Notes under the pieces: model-generated
What the model was told of the DNA's origin: nothing
Database searches by the model: none
Seen by the model: only the letters and a program-made list of their open reading frames with translations
Part shown: positions 47,601-61,835 of the stretch, in pieces
How the letters are laid out: every line of letters starts with the position of its first letter
How positions within the stretch are numbered: position 1 is the stretch's first letter
Assembly: GCF_036370855.1 (NCBI RefSeq)
Contig: NC_088100.1
Location: 107,924,387-107,988,386, forward strand
Length of the DNA stretch: 64,000 nucleotides
Origin: Dromaius novaehollandiae
Lineage: Eukaryota; Chordata; Aves; Casuariiformes; Dromaiidae
Direction of reading: 5' to 3'
Program-made: the position numbers and the translations under genes

Positions 47601-50600
47601 TGTTCTTTTCAAGAATTGCTTGTCATCCCTAGTATGCCTGTAGCAGAAAATTGAAAGGTCTCTTTCTGCATCTTTTCTTTAATTAAAGAGAGAATATGTG
47701 AAAGTTCTGAAGGGCTGCAGACAGCTATTTTGTTGTGAGAATGAGGTTTCCAACTCTGATTTTTGAAATGGGGAAAAAAAGTATATGCTAACTCCCAAAC
47801 CAGCCTTCTGCCTTTTTTTCAGTTAGTGTTAATGATTCCATTAAACTAAAAAATATTTTCCAGAAACGTAATTCATTCATGTAAAGATTTAAACTTTATT
47901 GTGCCTTTTATTAATCCTGATACTATGGACAGAGAGGAGGGGAGCTGTGCTTTCTAATGTTTGTTTCTTGTGTTTGGGACTGACAACACAGCAGTCTTAA
48001 TAGTTTGTTATTTTAGTGCTGTGCTGCCTTAATGGCAAAGGGACCTATGCTGTTGGACCGTATCGCATGATTAGAAGTTCTGAATTAAATGGGGGAAGTT
48101 GGCACTAAGATTACAACTTCTGATCTTATTTTAACAAGGCACTTCCTTTACTACTTATGATTCTGTACAGGGTGAAAATCTGATGGTTTTAGCAGAGGCA
48201 ACAGTTGCTTTAGCAGAGATGTTAGAACTGAAGGCGGATTCCACAGGTCTGGTAGAGGGGACTGTAATTGAGTCTCGGAAAGACAAAGGAAAAGGGTAGG
48301 TCATCTGTTGTCTTCGCAACTTTAATGGAGCAGTTTGTAAGAATGCAGAGATAGTGTTCAGCTGGTTAATACCTCAATATTGAGGTTTAACATTGTATTT
48401 TAAAAAAAAGTTGGACAAAACTTTAACAGTCTTTTTTGCAGTGTTTGTAACTAAATTGTTGAAATGTAGTTTTACAGCATGAGAGCCAGAAAATGAAGTT
48501 ACAAACTGATGAAGCAAATTTCATCATACCACAGAAATGAAATATTGTCTGCACAGGAAACATTTTAAAATGCAGATGTATTTTTAAAAGTCATTATCAG
48601 GAGGGGTGATCAAATGAATAATCATAAAATAATAGTTATGTTATAAACAACTTATCAAAAATTATATGACATTTTACTCTTTAAAATATTTTGAGCCTTT
48701 TTGCAGGTTCTCTATAAACAAGATTTGTTCCACTTCTTAAACATAAACTGAATATTGGAAAACTGTTAACAAATATATATCTCTGTGTGTGTATGTGTAT
48801 ATACACACACACATATATGTATTTATTTATTTATTTATTTTCACCTGTATAAATATGAGCTTAAGTGAGTCATGTGCTTTCTGGCCCAGAGAAAAAGACT
48901 GAGATTTCACTTAGCATGTGAAATCAGTCTGTATTTGAAAGTTGAATATGCGAAATTCTTTATTAATCTACAAAAATGGAAAGAGTACAATATGCTTCTG
49001 GGTTTTTTTGCGCTTCACTTCTAACACTCTCGTAGCATGATAGTAGATTGTGTCATAAGAATATTTTGCCTGTAATCACAAGTACACTGTTTTGTCTTTG
49101 CTTACCTACCATAGCTATGAAAATGAGATGTTATTTTTGTACATTATTTTTTCCTTCTCTCTTTCTGCTCTTCACTAGTCCAGTTACCACAGCCATCATC
49201 CAAAGAGGAACTCTGAGAAAAGGCTGCGTTTTAGTTGCAGGGAAGACCTGGGCAAAAGTGCGTTTCATGTTTGACGAGAATGGCAAAGCCGTAGATGCAG
49301 CCTCTCCAGGCATCCCAGTGGAAATCATGGGCTGGAAGGAAGTCCCTTCAGCAGGAGATGAAATCATTGAAGTAGAATCTGAGGTACAGTAAGAACTGTT
49401 TAATGGAAGATTCATATTGTGGTAAAGTGGATAGGCGGCAGGAGCTGAGTGAGGAATAAGTGGTAGCTTTCACTCTGAAAAAACAAGATAATGTGACAAA
49501 AGATGAAGGCCAGGCATGGGTATTAAATGTAGCCTGAGCTAGGCATTTTGTATGAGGAATAAAGATTTGCACATTGTCCCTTTCTTTCTCCCTTTACCAC
49601 CCACCACCTCTGGTGTGCCAGACCCTTATGTCCTCCCCTCCTCTCCATGCATCCAGGTAAACCTACTTTATAAATCACACAATGAAAGTGGACTGTTGCT
49701 TCAGCAGAAGATAAGTCACCTTTGGTTCATTCCTTGTGCTTCTCATGGTCATCCTGCCTTCCTCTTATGCCTTGTTTGCAATGACTGCAGTACTAAACAG
49801 CTTCTTTTTGGATTATCTGGGATATGTTCTAATGTGTTCCCTTTCCAAAGGCACAGAAGACTGTTTTTCTCTTTTACTTGACCTCGTTATAACCTTACCT
49901 AGAAAACAATCTAGTACTTAATGGTGTTAGTGTTTTTAATTCTGGAATGAGAGATAATTAGATTCTGACAAAAGAATGTGCATGTCGTTTACTTGGAATA
50001 GGTGTTTAGAGAGCTGGACAGATACTATTTGAAAGAATGAATGGTATCAGAGATATCTTAAAAATAAGACTTGAATCATGTTGCTGTAGCTAGTGCTAGT
50101 TTTCTGCATCTTTGTGGCAAAATTTATTGTTAAATGTGAAAGAAAATTAATAAATCTGTAGAGAAAACATGAAAGATTGAAAAATCATTAATGTGGAGTT
50201 TTCCAGTGCCGTGTTTTAAAAGAGAATTTCTGTCTCTCTTTGCCCAGCAAAAGGCACACCAAGTTGTGGCTTGGAGAAACTATGTTGAACAACAGGAGAA
50301 GATGAAAAGGGATTCGGAAGTTATCGAAGCAAAGCAAAAGGAACACAGGACGGAGTATGAGAAGAAGCAACAGAAGCTAGCCCATCTGACCTGGAGACAG
50401 AGAAAGGCAGTGCTGTACAAGGCTAACAAACATCTCATGTGTTCAAAGCCAAAAGAGAGAACAGAGATTGACAAAAATGTGCTATCAGTAATTGTTAAAG
50501 GTACTGTCATATTCTGTTCCATTCTTTTCGTGCTTCTCTGATCTGAAGCATAGTTCTAAAACATTAACAGAATTTCTATTATCAGAAGTGGGGTTAAAAT

Positions 50601-53600
50601 GCCACTTGAGCAGAATAATATAATAACATTAAACATAATATTGAATCTTTCTCAGTAAGGGGAGGGGCATCAGAAAACATCCAGCAGTCAGGAATAGTGT
50701 GCTTCCAGCAAGGGCAGAGCAACAGGAAAATTTCTGAGCCTAACCCCCTTATCTAGGAACTCCTAAGTAAAAGCCACATGAATGCCAGCATGATACGCCA
50801 CAATAATGTGTGAAGGACAAAGGGGATAGACAGACTTGGAGCATAAGTGCATTGGGTTTGGCCAGAACTTGTGCAAAATGGAAGAGACACAGCGTGAACA
50901 TGTAACCATGAGATCGGGAAGCCAGAGAAGGAGGATATGAGTTTTGGGTAGTAGATGCTGTGTAGTTCAAATTTCAAACAATATTTGGAATTTTAAGTTG
51001 ATTTTCTTAATTTGATTCAGTTGCAATTGCAACTAAACCTTATCAGGCTTAATTTAAAATCTTAAGACAACTGATGGTCTTCAAATTCTGCTGCCTGCAC
51101 AGATTCCCCTGTTTTGGTACATCTAGTAAGATCACATTTTCTTGAACAGCAGAACATGAGTTGTACCTGCACTGTGGTCCCTCAGTCCCTGAGGCTGAGT
51201 GTGGGTAATCAGGGACCAGCTTTGCTTTGTTTTTCATGGCTGCAGGCTGGAACTTTGCAGAGTACAATTTAAAGCAATTTGGTTGAATCTCTTTTATAGT
51301 TTAGAACATTGTTGTTGGTTATCTTAGTTAAGCATTCTGTCTGGTCTAACAAAGTTAAGAAATAATTCAGGTTTTTTTTTTTTTTTAATTTATTTCCTTC
51401 CTTTCCTTGTGTACAGCATCATGTATCTCCTTCCTCAAACCCAGACAAAATCTTAAAATGTCTGATTCCAAGTTTCTGGGGCTTTGTATTTGACCTATCC
51501 GTGATAGTGCTGATGGATGTAGTTTTGGGTGGTTCTTGCAGTCTTTCAAGTACAGCTCCGCTTGCCCGTCCTCAGCCAAATAACTGCTTATTAGTCCTCA
51601 GCAGAAGCAGTATTATCAAAGACGAAAGAATGGTTCCTTACTCAACAGTCAGTCTTCAAGTTATGTTATGGGTACTACAGCCTTTGTTCTCTCTCTCCCA
51701 ACTCACCTGTGTCCTCTTCCTTAGAAGCTGTCATTGATGGAGAGTTGTTGGTCTTCAGTTCTTCCTTATGCTTCGCTACAGAAATCAAGAGGGGCAGTGC
51801 CAAAGATACTATTGCTGCTAGGTGTGCTGAAAATAGATCTGTATGGTCAGCACTTCTTGAAGATATTCTAATAAATAGGACACATGATAATTCTATTCTT
51901 GTGCCAAACAGCAATCAGTTTAATTGAGGAACAGCTTTCTGGTTTAAAAAAAAAGATATCCTTCATGTAGAATGGGGAGATAATGTAAGCAAATTTACTG
52001 GCCATAGTAAAGCTCCTTTGAAAAATTAAAATGAAAATATGGTATGTTTAATTGGCAGGCTTCCTGTTAGAACTTTAGTTTCATGTCTTCTCTTTGGTGG
52101 CTTTGATTCTATTTTACAATCTAGAGTTATTGTGTCATTTTTCATTTTACTTCAGCATTACTTGCTTTGGTTTATAGGAAGTTAATAATAGTGCTGTTTA
52201 TATGTTCAGGTGATGTAGATGCATCTGTTGGGTAACTACCATCAGGGCTGTGGAAACAGGTGTTGAGATTCTGCTCTAGCTCATGCTTCATCAGCCCACT
52301 AAAGTGATCCTGTAAAACTGAAGTGCACGAGTAACTCCTACACATAAAAGGAATCTCAGTAGATTCAGTGGCTTATGTGTGTAAGGTTACTTCCATGCAT
52401 AAATACTTACAAAGTCAAGGTTTAAGTTTCAGTAATAGGGCTGTGGACACGCAGGTGTGTAGTTTGCTAGGATGTCCTCATTTATGTGTGTGTGTGTATA
52501 TATATGTGAATATGTATATGTGTATGTATAGCTATATAAACACAAGCTATGCAAGCAGCAGTATTGCATTGACAGAATGGAGTACAAAACAACTATATAT
52601 TAGATAAAATGGGGCAGGAGGAACTTAGTTTTGCCTCACGTTCTGTACTCTACACGTAGCGAATAATAGTAGCTGAAAACTATGCAAGCTTGACCTGAAA
52701 ATGACAGCAGATACAGAGCCTCTGCTGCTCTTGTATTTATTTACTTTTTAGAATGAACACCCTTGTTTTTATATATATGTATGTTTTAGCCTACTGTTGA
52801 AAATATTGTGAGAATGCTAGATATAAAAAGATTATGATTATATCGTATAGCCTGCAGTTGTCTGTCTTTATTCTACTTCAGTATTAATTTGAGTTATATA
52901 AAAGTCAATAGTAGTATTGTTTATATATACAGGTGATGTAGATGGATCTGTCGAAGCTATTCTAAACATTCTGGACAGCTATGATGCTGACAGTGAATGT
53001 AAACTGGATATCATTCATTTTGGAATGGGAGATATCAGTGAAACTGATGTAAGTCTTGCTGAAGCTTTTAATGGTGAGTGCATGTTTAAATATCAATTTA
53101 CAATTAGTACAAAATCTTTTCCTCTCTAATGAAATGGTATTTATTCATTCTGATTTTGTTTTCTTTGTAATAATTAGCATTATCTTTAATGTAAAATTAC
53201 ATGAAACTTAAAAATGTGTTCTTCAACACTGAAGACCAGTGCAGGTAGGGAAGGCTAGAACTCTAATGAAAAGGAAAAAATCTGACTTAATTGTTTAATA
53301 ATGACATACAATGCTTGAAAACTCTGACTCCTCACTCTAGTTGCTTTATTCTGCTCTAGCAGAGCAAAGAAGCCAGAAAAGTAGTGTACCAGTATACTAG
53401 ATATAGTATAAAAAAAGGAGAACTTCCTTTTGCTCAGGAAGGTCATTGGAAAGGTTGTACTAGTTTAGTACCCATTCCTACCCCCTGCTCCTCACATGCA
53501 GTAAAGGGTAGAGGGTTGTTGATTTGTTGTCGTTGGATCTGGCCTCACCTATAAGTGGTGAGAATGAATTAGGGTTCACTTCAGACTTAGGCTAAACAAT

Positions 53601-55100
53601 CAAACTTTTTCTAGGCAAAAGGTGAGGAGTCCTTTTCCTTTAAGTAGTGCCATATGCTCTGATGAGCTGTGCATAAGAATTTTCGCTTTGATACTTTCAG
53701 TTCTGTCATGACAGAACTTCTTATGAGGGCTTTTTCTTTGAGCATAATTGTTTTGGTACAAGGTTAAAAGTAGTGGATGTGCTGAATGCAACAAGCAAGG
53801 GAGACAAATGCTCCCCCCTTTAAAAGGGAAGCATATATAAAATGGTGTTTCTTGTATTGGTGACTGCTAATTTTAGGCTGTGCTGCAAGTTTAACATTAC
53901 AGAATAAATGCAGCAGAATTTCACCTACTGTTTGAAAAGCAATGATCTCTTGTAGTCATCAGCTGCTAATTATTTTTCAGGTGTTGTATATGGATTCAGT
54001 GTGAAAGCCAATGAAACTATTAAAAAGCTGGCTGCTAAGAAGGGAATAAAAATTAAAATTCACAATATCATCTATCATCTTATTGAAGATGTAAAACATG
54101 AGCTAAATAGCAGATTACCACCATCTATGGTGGAAAATACAATAGGTGAGTTTTCACTGAGTTGTAAATACATCTTTGCTTCATGATATGCCCTTATTTT
54201 CCAATTAAGTGTTCCTACTATATTGAATACTTAGTATTCTTTTGTATCTGCTTTTCTTTTTTCTTATAAAGCTTAATAAGTGGAAGAGTGTAGCTTGGTT
54301 CTAATTAATAGTAGCTTGTACTTCACTCTCTTGTATTTCATACACTCTATTTTTTTTTCTTTCAGGGGAAGCTTCTGTACTTGACACCTTCTCTGTAACA
54401 GTAGGAAAAAGTAAAGTTCCAGTAGCTGGGTGCAGAGTACACAAGGGGCAGCTAGACAAAAAGATGAAATTTAAGTTAATCCGTAAGGGAGATGTTATTT
54501 GGAAAGGTAAGTTTAATTGCTACAAAAGCAATGTTTGTTCATATTTGGTATTAGATATGGGTATTTCCCTGGGAAGTCAGTGCAAAATGTGTGCATGCAT
54601 CTCATCATGCAATCCCATGTACTATTTAGGATGGTTTTGCCCCAACTAGAGAAAAGCTGCAACCTCACTGTACTCTGTTATCCAGACCTTTTTCTCACTA
54701 CCAACTCTTGATAGGAAAGCAGTAGCAACACACAGTTTACCTACTGAAAGGGATGGATATCTGACTTCCAGACTTTAATCAACTGCAAGTGGTTATTGTC
54801 CCTAGTTTTCCTTGCTTACAGTTTCACCATGTAGCCACAGAAGGAAACTGTTTGAGAGGAAACCAAAACACTTATGTACTGCGATGTCAGTGGGGTCTCT
54901 ATTTTTCTTTGACATTTTTTCTCTTTGTAGGATCCTTATCATCACTGAAGCATCATAAAGCTGATGTCCAGATAATAAAAACTGGTATGGATTGTGGCTT
55001 AAGTTTAGACAAGGATATAGATTTCAATGTTGGAGATGAAATTATCTGTTATGAAGAAAAAGAAGTTGGACAGACAACTTCCTGGGATCCGGGATTTTAA
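41674..55100 (+). CDS. MTIF2: MTIF2, mitochondrial translation initiation factor IF-2
   Basis: GTPase that places fMet-tRNA on the mitochondrial small ribosomal subunit. Complete coding sequence in 13 exons totalling 2181 bases (726 residues; human is 727): 41681-41905, 42427-42532, 43143-43314, 43772-43932, 44390-44566, 46628-46767, 48171-48295, 49179-49383, 50248-50500, 52933-53073, 53981-54145, 54366-54506 and 54931-55100. All phases agree. Order: mitochondrial targeting leader ([16 protein letters not shown], basic, no acid before Glu10), IF2-N-like segment ([10 protein letters not shown]), G1 GHVDHGKT, G2 region [11 protein letters not shown]3 DTPGH, G4 NKCD, then domain II, the charged linker, IF2 domain 3 and the C-terminal tRNA-binding domain, ending TSWDPGF. 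The family's catalytic His in HVDH/DTPGH contexts is present. A decoy copy of one exon boundary lies upstream of exon 10. Confidence 0.98.
41681..41905 (+). CDS. MTIF2: MTIF2 coding exon 1, start codon and targeting leader
   Basis: Acceptor TTTTCAG before 41674; ATG at 41681 in GAAGAAATGA. 75 codons, [20 protein letters not shown] to HYRHLATKE, in phase 0. Aligns with the human leader MNQKLLKLENLLRF, which supports this start. Confidence 0.95.
42427..42532 (+). CDS. MTIF2: MTIF2 coding exon 2, IF2-N region
   Basis: Acceptor ATGTAG before 42427, donor GTGAGA at 42533. [18 protein letters not shown] then [17 protein letters not shown]; basic stretch and small helical N-domain. Confidence 0.94.
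43143..43314 (+). CDS. MTIF2: MTIF2 coding exon 3
   Basis: Acceptor TTTAG before 43143, donor GTAAAA at 43315. [18 protein letters not shown], then [18 protein letters not shown], closely following human MTIF2. Confidence 0.94.
43772..43932 (+). CDS. MTIF2: MTIF2 coding exon 4, G1 and G2 motifs
   Basis: Acceptor TTGTAG before 43772, donor GTATGA at 43933. Contains [19 protein letters not shown] (P-loop) and [13 protein letters not shown] (switch I). Confidence 0.96.
43933..44389. other. MTIF2 intron with G-run
   Basis: Carries a G-rich block at 44014-44044 and poly-T near 44190-44207. No gene. Confidence 0.75.
44014..44044 (+). repeat. Poly-G / G4-type tract
   Basis: G14 followed by A-separated runs of six Gs, read directly. 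Can form a G-quadruplex on the transcribed RNA in principle. Confidence 0.9.
44390..44566 (+). CDS. MTIF2: MTIF2 coding exon 5, G3 motif
   Basis: Acceptor TTCACAG before 44390, donor GTACAG at 44567. [20 protein letters not shown] then [22 protein letters not shown] is switch II. Confidence 0.96.
44567..46627. other. MTIF2 intron, 2.1 kb
   Basis: AT-rich; no gene, RNA or named repeat seen. Confidence 0.65.
46628..46767 (+). CDS. MTIF2: MTIF2 coding exon 6, G4 motif
   Basis: Acceptor TTGTAG before 46628, donor GTAAAG at 46768. [20 protein letters not shown] then [17 protein letters not shown] is the guanine-specificity motif, and SAL of G5 lies at the exon end. Confidence 0.96.
46768..48170. 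other. MTIF2 intron, 1.4 kb
   Basis: No gene or repeat family recognised. Confidence 0.65.
48171..48295 (+). CDS. MTIF2: MTIF2 coding exon 7
   Basis: Acceptor GTACAG before 48171, donor GTAGGT at 48296. [18 protein letters not shown] then [16 protein letters not shown]; start of domain II. Confidence 0.95.
48296..49178. other. MTIF2 intron, 0.9 kb
   Basis: Contains a TG/TA/CA stretch running into (TTTA)n near 48786-48840. No gene. Confidence 0.7.
48786..48840. repeat. GT/CA inverted tract and (TTTA)n
   Basis: GTGTGTGTATGTGTATATAC followed by ACACACACATATATG, partly self-complementary, then about five ATTT units. Confidence 0.75.
49179..49383 (+). CDS. MTIF2: MTIF2 coding exon 8, domain II
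   Basis: Acceptor TCACTAG before 49179, donor GTACAG at 49384. [20 protein letters not shown] through DEIIEVESE, the beta-barrel domain II. Confidence 0.95.
49384..50247. other. MTIF2 intron, 0.86 kb
   Basis: No feature beyond splice signals recognised. Confidence 0.65.
50248..50500 (+). CDS. MTIF2: MTIF2 coding exon 9, charged linker helix
   Basis: Acceptor TGCCCAG before 50248, donor GTACTG at 50501. [18 protein letters not shown] through [11 protein letters not shown]. The Lys/Glu-rich middle matches the mitochondrial IF-2 insertion, which stands in for bacterial IF1. Confidence 0.94.
50501..52932. other. MTIF2 intron, 2.4 kb, with duplicated exon edge
   Basis: No separate gene. Near its end lies a diverged copy (about 52150-52231) of the following intron/exon boundary, described on its own. 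TG/TA tracts lie near 52484-52536. Confidence 0.7.
52150..52231 (+). repeat. Diverged duplicate of the MTIF2 exon 10 acceptor region (decoy)
   Basis: From ACTTCAGCATTA to GGTGATGTAGATGCATCTGT this aligns with 52874-52953, including the AG and the first 20 or so exon bases. Read in phase it gives GDVDASVG and then TAA, against [11 protein letters not shown] in the true exon. It looks like a local tandem copy that lost coding value. Confidence 0.72.
52933..53073 (+). CDS. MTIF2: MTIF2 coding exon 10, domain 3
   Basis: Acceptor ATACAG before 52933, donor GTGAGT at 53074. [20 protein letters not shown] through [10 protein letters not shown], matching IF2 domain 3. Confidence 0.95.
53074..53980. 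other. MTIF2 intron, 0.9 kb
   Basis: No other feature recognised. Confidence 0.65.
53981..54145 (+). CDS. MTIF2: MTIF2 coding exon 11
   Basis: Acceptor TTTTCAG before 53981, donor GTGAGT at 54146. [20 protein letters not shown] through PPSMVENTI. Confidence 0.95.
54366..54506 (+). CDS. MTIF2: MTIF2 coding exon 12, domain 4 (tRNA-binding barrel)
   Basis: Acceptor CTTTCAG before 54366, donor GTAAGT at 54507. [20 protein letters not shown] then [20 protein letters not shown]. Confidence 0.95.
54931..55100 (+). CDS. MTIF2: MTIF2 coding exon 13 and stop
   Basis: Acceptor TTTGTAG before 54931; stop TAA at 55098-55100. [20 protein letters not shown] then [17 protein letters not shown], ending TSWDPGF exactly as in human. 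Confidence 0.97.
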
Positions 55101-56110
55101 AATACATTTGAATACACCAAACTAAAGGACATGCGTTGTTCCTGGACCAATGGCTTATAAACTCTTCACTTTAAGTGAATTTATGAAGCAGCTCATATGA
55201 ATCCTTAGACCTGATATTTATATAGCATTGTTCTACTTCTAAATCTTGTCAAGCAGTTACCACTTGGAGTATAGGATAAACTAGAAGCATTAATTGCAAG
55301 CACTTCAGATGCATACAACAGTCAAGGTATAAATATCTTTCTAGTGACTGTAAGAAATTATATAAATGCAATGGTTCCACCATAGCTGAGCTGCTCCCTT
55401 ATAATGGTGCTGTACCCATTACCTTCAGTAAAGAAGGAAACAGGTTTTTCAGTGTGTTGTCTGCATTTTGTTGGCAGGGTTGGAATTACGTCAGCAAAGG
55501 GTTAAACGCTAGAGAAAAGGATATAGGAGTCCTACCTTCTTGATCTTTTACTTGTTTGCTAATTAGAGCTATAGCTCTATCTACTCCCCTCATGCAGAAC
55601 ACGCCCCTTTTACCATTGTTAGCTGAAATGTTTTTTTTGCTCTGCTATTGCTCCCCACTATCTCCTTAGAAAGGAGTGTGTTTGCAACCACCTATTTTGT
55701 TGATGCTCTGAAAAGGACAAGATCAGACTTCAGCTGACACTGGTATTACAGCAATTTTCATGTTTGACAGGAAAGGGAGAAAAATATATTTGAAAGTAAG
55801 CTTAGGGAGATTGCTTCTATTATGTCTATGGTACTTCCTATTAGATAAACCGTACATGTAGAGATGGGCAGAGCTATAGCCCTGGCCATCTCTGCCTGGG
55901 CATTTTGTTACCCTGGTCACAAGTTTAAGAAAGCAAACCCACTCTGAAAAAGTAAAAGTCTAGAGCAAAAATTTAAAGTAGTATTCTGCTCTTGAAGAGC
56001 TAAAATTTTCCAACTGCGATGAATATAGTCAATATAATAGGTAGTGTAGCTCAACTATCTAAGCATGGGCTGAAAACAGCAGCAAATCTCATTTGACAAA
56101 CTAGTATCTT

Positions 56111-56116
56111 AATAAA
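56111..56116 (+). terminator. Candidate poly(A) signal of MTIF2
   Basis: AATAAA about 1.0 kb after the stop codon; another lies at 56275-56280. Confidence 0.4.
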
Positions 56117-56462
56117 TAGCCTAAAATAAAAGGAGTAGAACTAGGCCTTCACTGCTAGCTAACATTTCTAAATCAGTTAGCAACCTTGAAGAAAAATTCT
56201 TCAGCAGGAACATAAGTCTCTTTAGCTGAATCCTCTGCCATTTTAGTATATTGCTGCATTATAGAGCTAAGAAAAATAAAGTCTCTTACCTAAAGCAGCT
56301 GTTTAGAAAACTGAACTTCTTGCTTCAGTTTTAGAGTCAAAGTACAGAAAACCCTAGTTGGCAATCAACATTCAAAGTTTTGCAGATTCCTCTCGCTTAT
56401 CAATGAAGAGGAAATACGGTAAAAGGAGAAATAAATCCTTAAACCATAAAGAACTTCAGATT

Positions 56463-56468
56463 TTTATT
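56463..56468 (-). terminator. Poly(A) signal of RPS27A
   Basis: TTTATT on +, AATAAA on the minus strand, only 12 bases past the RPS27A stop codon. A very short 3' UTR is normal for ribosomal protein genes. Confidence 0.75.
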
Positions 56469-56479
56469 GTCTAGTACAT

Positions 56480-58618
<2,139 letters not shown>

Positions 58619-58790
58619 GGCGAGGCGGTGAGGGGCGGCGGGCCCAGGCACCACGCGCCGCGGCGGAACGAGGCCTCACCAGCGACCTGCTCGCGGAATG
58701 GCGGCTCCCCGAAAGAGCGCCGCGCCGGCCCGCACGGGGTTTCCACCCTCGGCAGAGGAGGGGTGGCACGCTGCGCCGCGTCGCGCCGCG

Positions 58791-58808
58791 ACTACAGCTC
58801 CCGACGCA
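58791..58808 (+). promoter_or_regulatory. ZNF143/THAP11-like motif 1
   Basis: ACTACAGCTCCCGACGCA, resembling the core ACTACAATTCCCAGAATGC of the ZNF143 site. Confidence 0.5.
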
Positions 58809-58832
58809 CACCGCCACCCCGAGCCGCGCTGA

Positions 58833-58852
58833 GTACTGCTGGGAGGTGCAGT
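58833..58852 (-). promoter_or_regulatory. ZNF143/THAP11-like motif 2
   Basis: Minus strand reads ACTGCACCTCCCAGCAGTAC, a weaker match to the same consensus. Confidence 0.4.
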
Positions 58853-58874
58853 TTCTGCCCTCCGCCCGAGGGGC

Positions 58875-58893
58875 CTCATGGGAATCGTAGGCG
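58875..58893 (-). promoter_or_regulatory. ZNF143/THAP11-like motif 3
   Basis: Minus strand reads CCTACGATTCCCATGAGG, with the CTACNATTCCCA core intact. Confidence 0.55.
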
Positions 58894-58918
58894 GAAGCCG
58901 GGCGTAGGCAGGAGGGGA

Positions 58919-58938
58919 ACTACATTTCCCACAATGCA
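58919..58938 (+). promoter_or_regulatory. ZNF143/THAP11 motif 4 (best match)
   Basis: ACTACATTTCCCACAATGCA, differing from the consensus at only a few positions. Confidence 0.7.
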
Positions 58939-59649
58939 CCGGGCCCGGCTCTTCCGCGCAGCGCCTCGCGCGCCGGTTGCCACCAACGGCCGCGGCGGCG
59001 GTTGGAGGGTGAGGAGTTCGGGGCGGTAGTGTAGGTGTGAGGCAGCGCTGTGAGCGCCGCGGTGTGGGTCTTCGTTCTGCCCCGTGTCCTCCTGTATCTA
59101 TCTATATACGTATATGCGTACGTGCACGTAGGTGTATGGGCCAGGGTTGTCTCTGTAGAGGTGCTGTCTGCCCTTCACGGTGGCTTTTCGCCCCCCTCCC
59201 CCCCCCCGTCTTGTTTTTCCGGGAGGCGGTGGGAAATCGCACGGATCTGCATGTTCACCTAGGCTCAGACCTGTGGAGGCAGGTTAAAACTGCCTGTTCC
59301 CACAGCCACGTGCCAACTGTAGGTTCCCCAAGGTCAAGGCCAAGTATATCTGGGTTTTAAGAGTAAATATTTTTAGAACTGGGAGGGTCATAGGTAAGTT
59401 AGGAACAGAACAGCATTGAGGTTTATGTTTATTTGGAAATGGTTTATTAGGAGATACTTTCTTGCTTGTGAGTTGAATATTTTAGAGAAAGGGCTAAAGC
59501 AGAATGGATGAAGACTGTTGCTTGAATACATGAGTACTAGCTGATGCTATGGTAACAATTTCAATTTTTATTCTAGGTTTTGGTTTGAGGCACCTGTTGA
59601 ACAAAGGAGGCAAGGGGCATATGCTTTCTGTAAGCGAAGAAGGTCCTAG

Positions 59650-60885
<1,236 letters not shown>

Positions 60886-61073
60886 ATAATTGAGTATGTT
60901 ACTGCATACAAGAACATCCTGATTTCAATCAAGCAGGAATATGAGGCATTTATTGCCACAATCAAGAATGGCCAAAAGAATGCATTTTTTCTTCATGGGA
61001 GATGAAAAGTTCTGGCATCCGAGCCCACAACTCTGTTATACTACAGGAAAAGAGCAATGGAGATTGAAGACAA
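60886..61073 (+). pseudogene. CLHC1: CLHC1 coding exon 2 with in-frame TGA
   Basis: Acceptor TTACAG before 60886, donor GTAAGT at 61074. It reads IIEYVTAYKNILISIKQEYE and NAFFLHGR, then TGA (61003-61005), then KVLASEPTTLLYYRKRAMEI. The sequence after the stop is conserved and in the same frame. Confidence 0.82.
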
Positions 61074-61710
61074 GTAAGTTATCTCTAATAATGTTTAGAG
61101 GAAAATGTATTGTTTTACTTAGGGCATAAAATAATTTAGTCATTGCTGGTTTCTCACACATACATTTTTCTAAATGGTTCTATTCTTATTTTCTTGTATG
61201 GAAGCTTCCAGTGATTGTGTAAACCATTGCTAAAGTCTGGTTTTTAGACTTCTGCTCATCAGATCCCAGTACTAATTCTTGTGCGGTCAGACTTCAGTTA
61301 AAGTTAGTGGAGGCTTTGCTTGTGAGTTAAATGTGCAAATTCTCTCCACTTGTAGAAAGAGTATAGCCTTGAAGTGAACATTTGTTGCTAAAATGCATTG
61401 TATTAGGTTGAGAAATAGAGAACAGAGAATGGATTACTTTCTTTTCCTCAGTTTAGTCTTATATTTAGGAAGTATTGTTATCTAGCTCTATTTATGTGAT
61501 AGGCTTCTCAAAAGAGACAGTTACCTTGCCATATGCAGTTTCAAATAGAATAATGTAGCAAAGTAGAGGACAGGCTTTACTGAGAACAGCAGAACAGTAT
61601 GATGGCAAGCCCAGTTCAACAGTTTTTGGTCCTGATGTTCTTGCAGTCTGATGTGTAAAAAGGGAGGAGAAAAAAAACCCCAAAACTCCAGGAACTGTTT
61701 CCTTTTTCAG

Positions 61711-61835
61711 GATAAAGGCTATTGAGAAGAATTCTGCAAAAATTCAAAATCTGATACTGAGAAACATAAGAAAGGTATCCTCTAAAAACTTTGACACCCC
61801 AGGGAAAACAGTTAATTCTGCTAAGCCCATCCCAG
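61711..61835 (+). CDS. CLHC1: CLHC1 coding exon 3
   Basis: Acceptor TTTTCAG before 61711, donor GTAAAT at 61836. KIKAIEKNSAKIQNLILRNI through NSAKPIP plus one base of Gly. Open, but less conserved than its neighbours and about three codons shorter than human. Confidence 0.78.

Larger units (their letters stand above)
55101..56479. other. Convergent MTIF2/RPS27A 3' region
   Basis: MTIF2 3' UTR followed by the RPS27A 3' UTR on the other strand. Candidate + strand AATAAA at 56111-56116 and 56275-56280. No other gene. Confidence 0.7.

Noticed and set aside
51501-51927. Two overlapping frames in the MTIF2 intron as a nested gene
   Set aside because: No family resemblance, no splice logic joining them, and the opposite strand is equally open.
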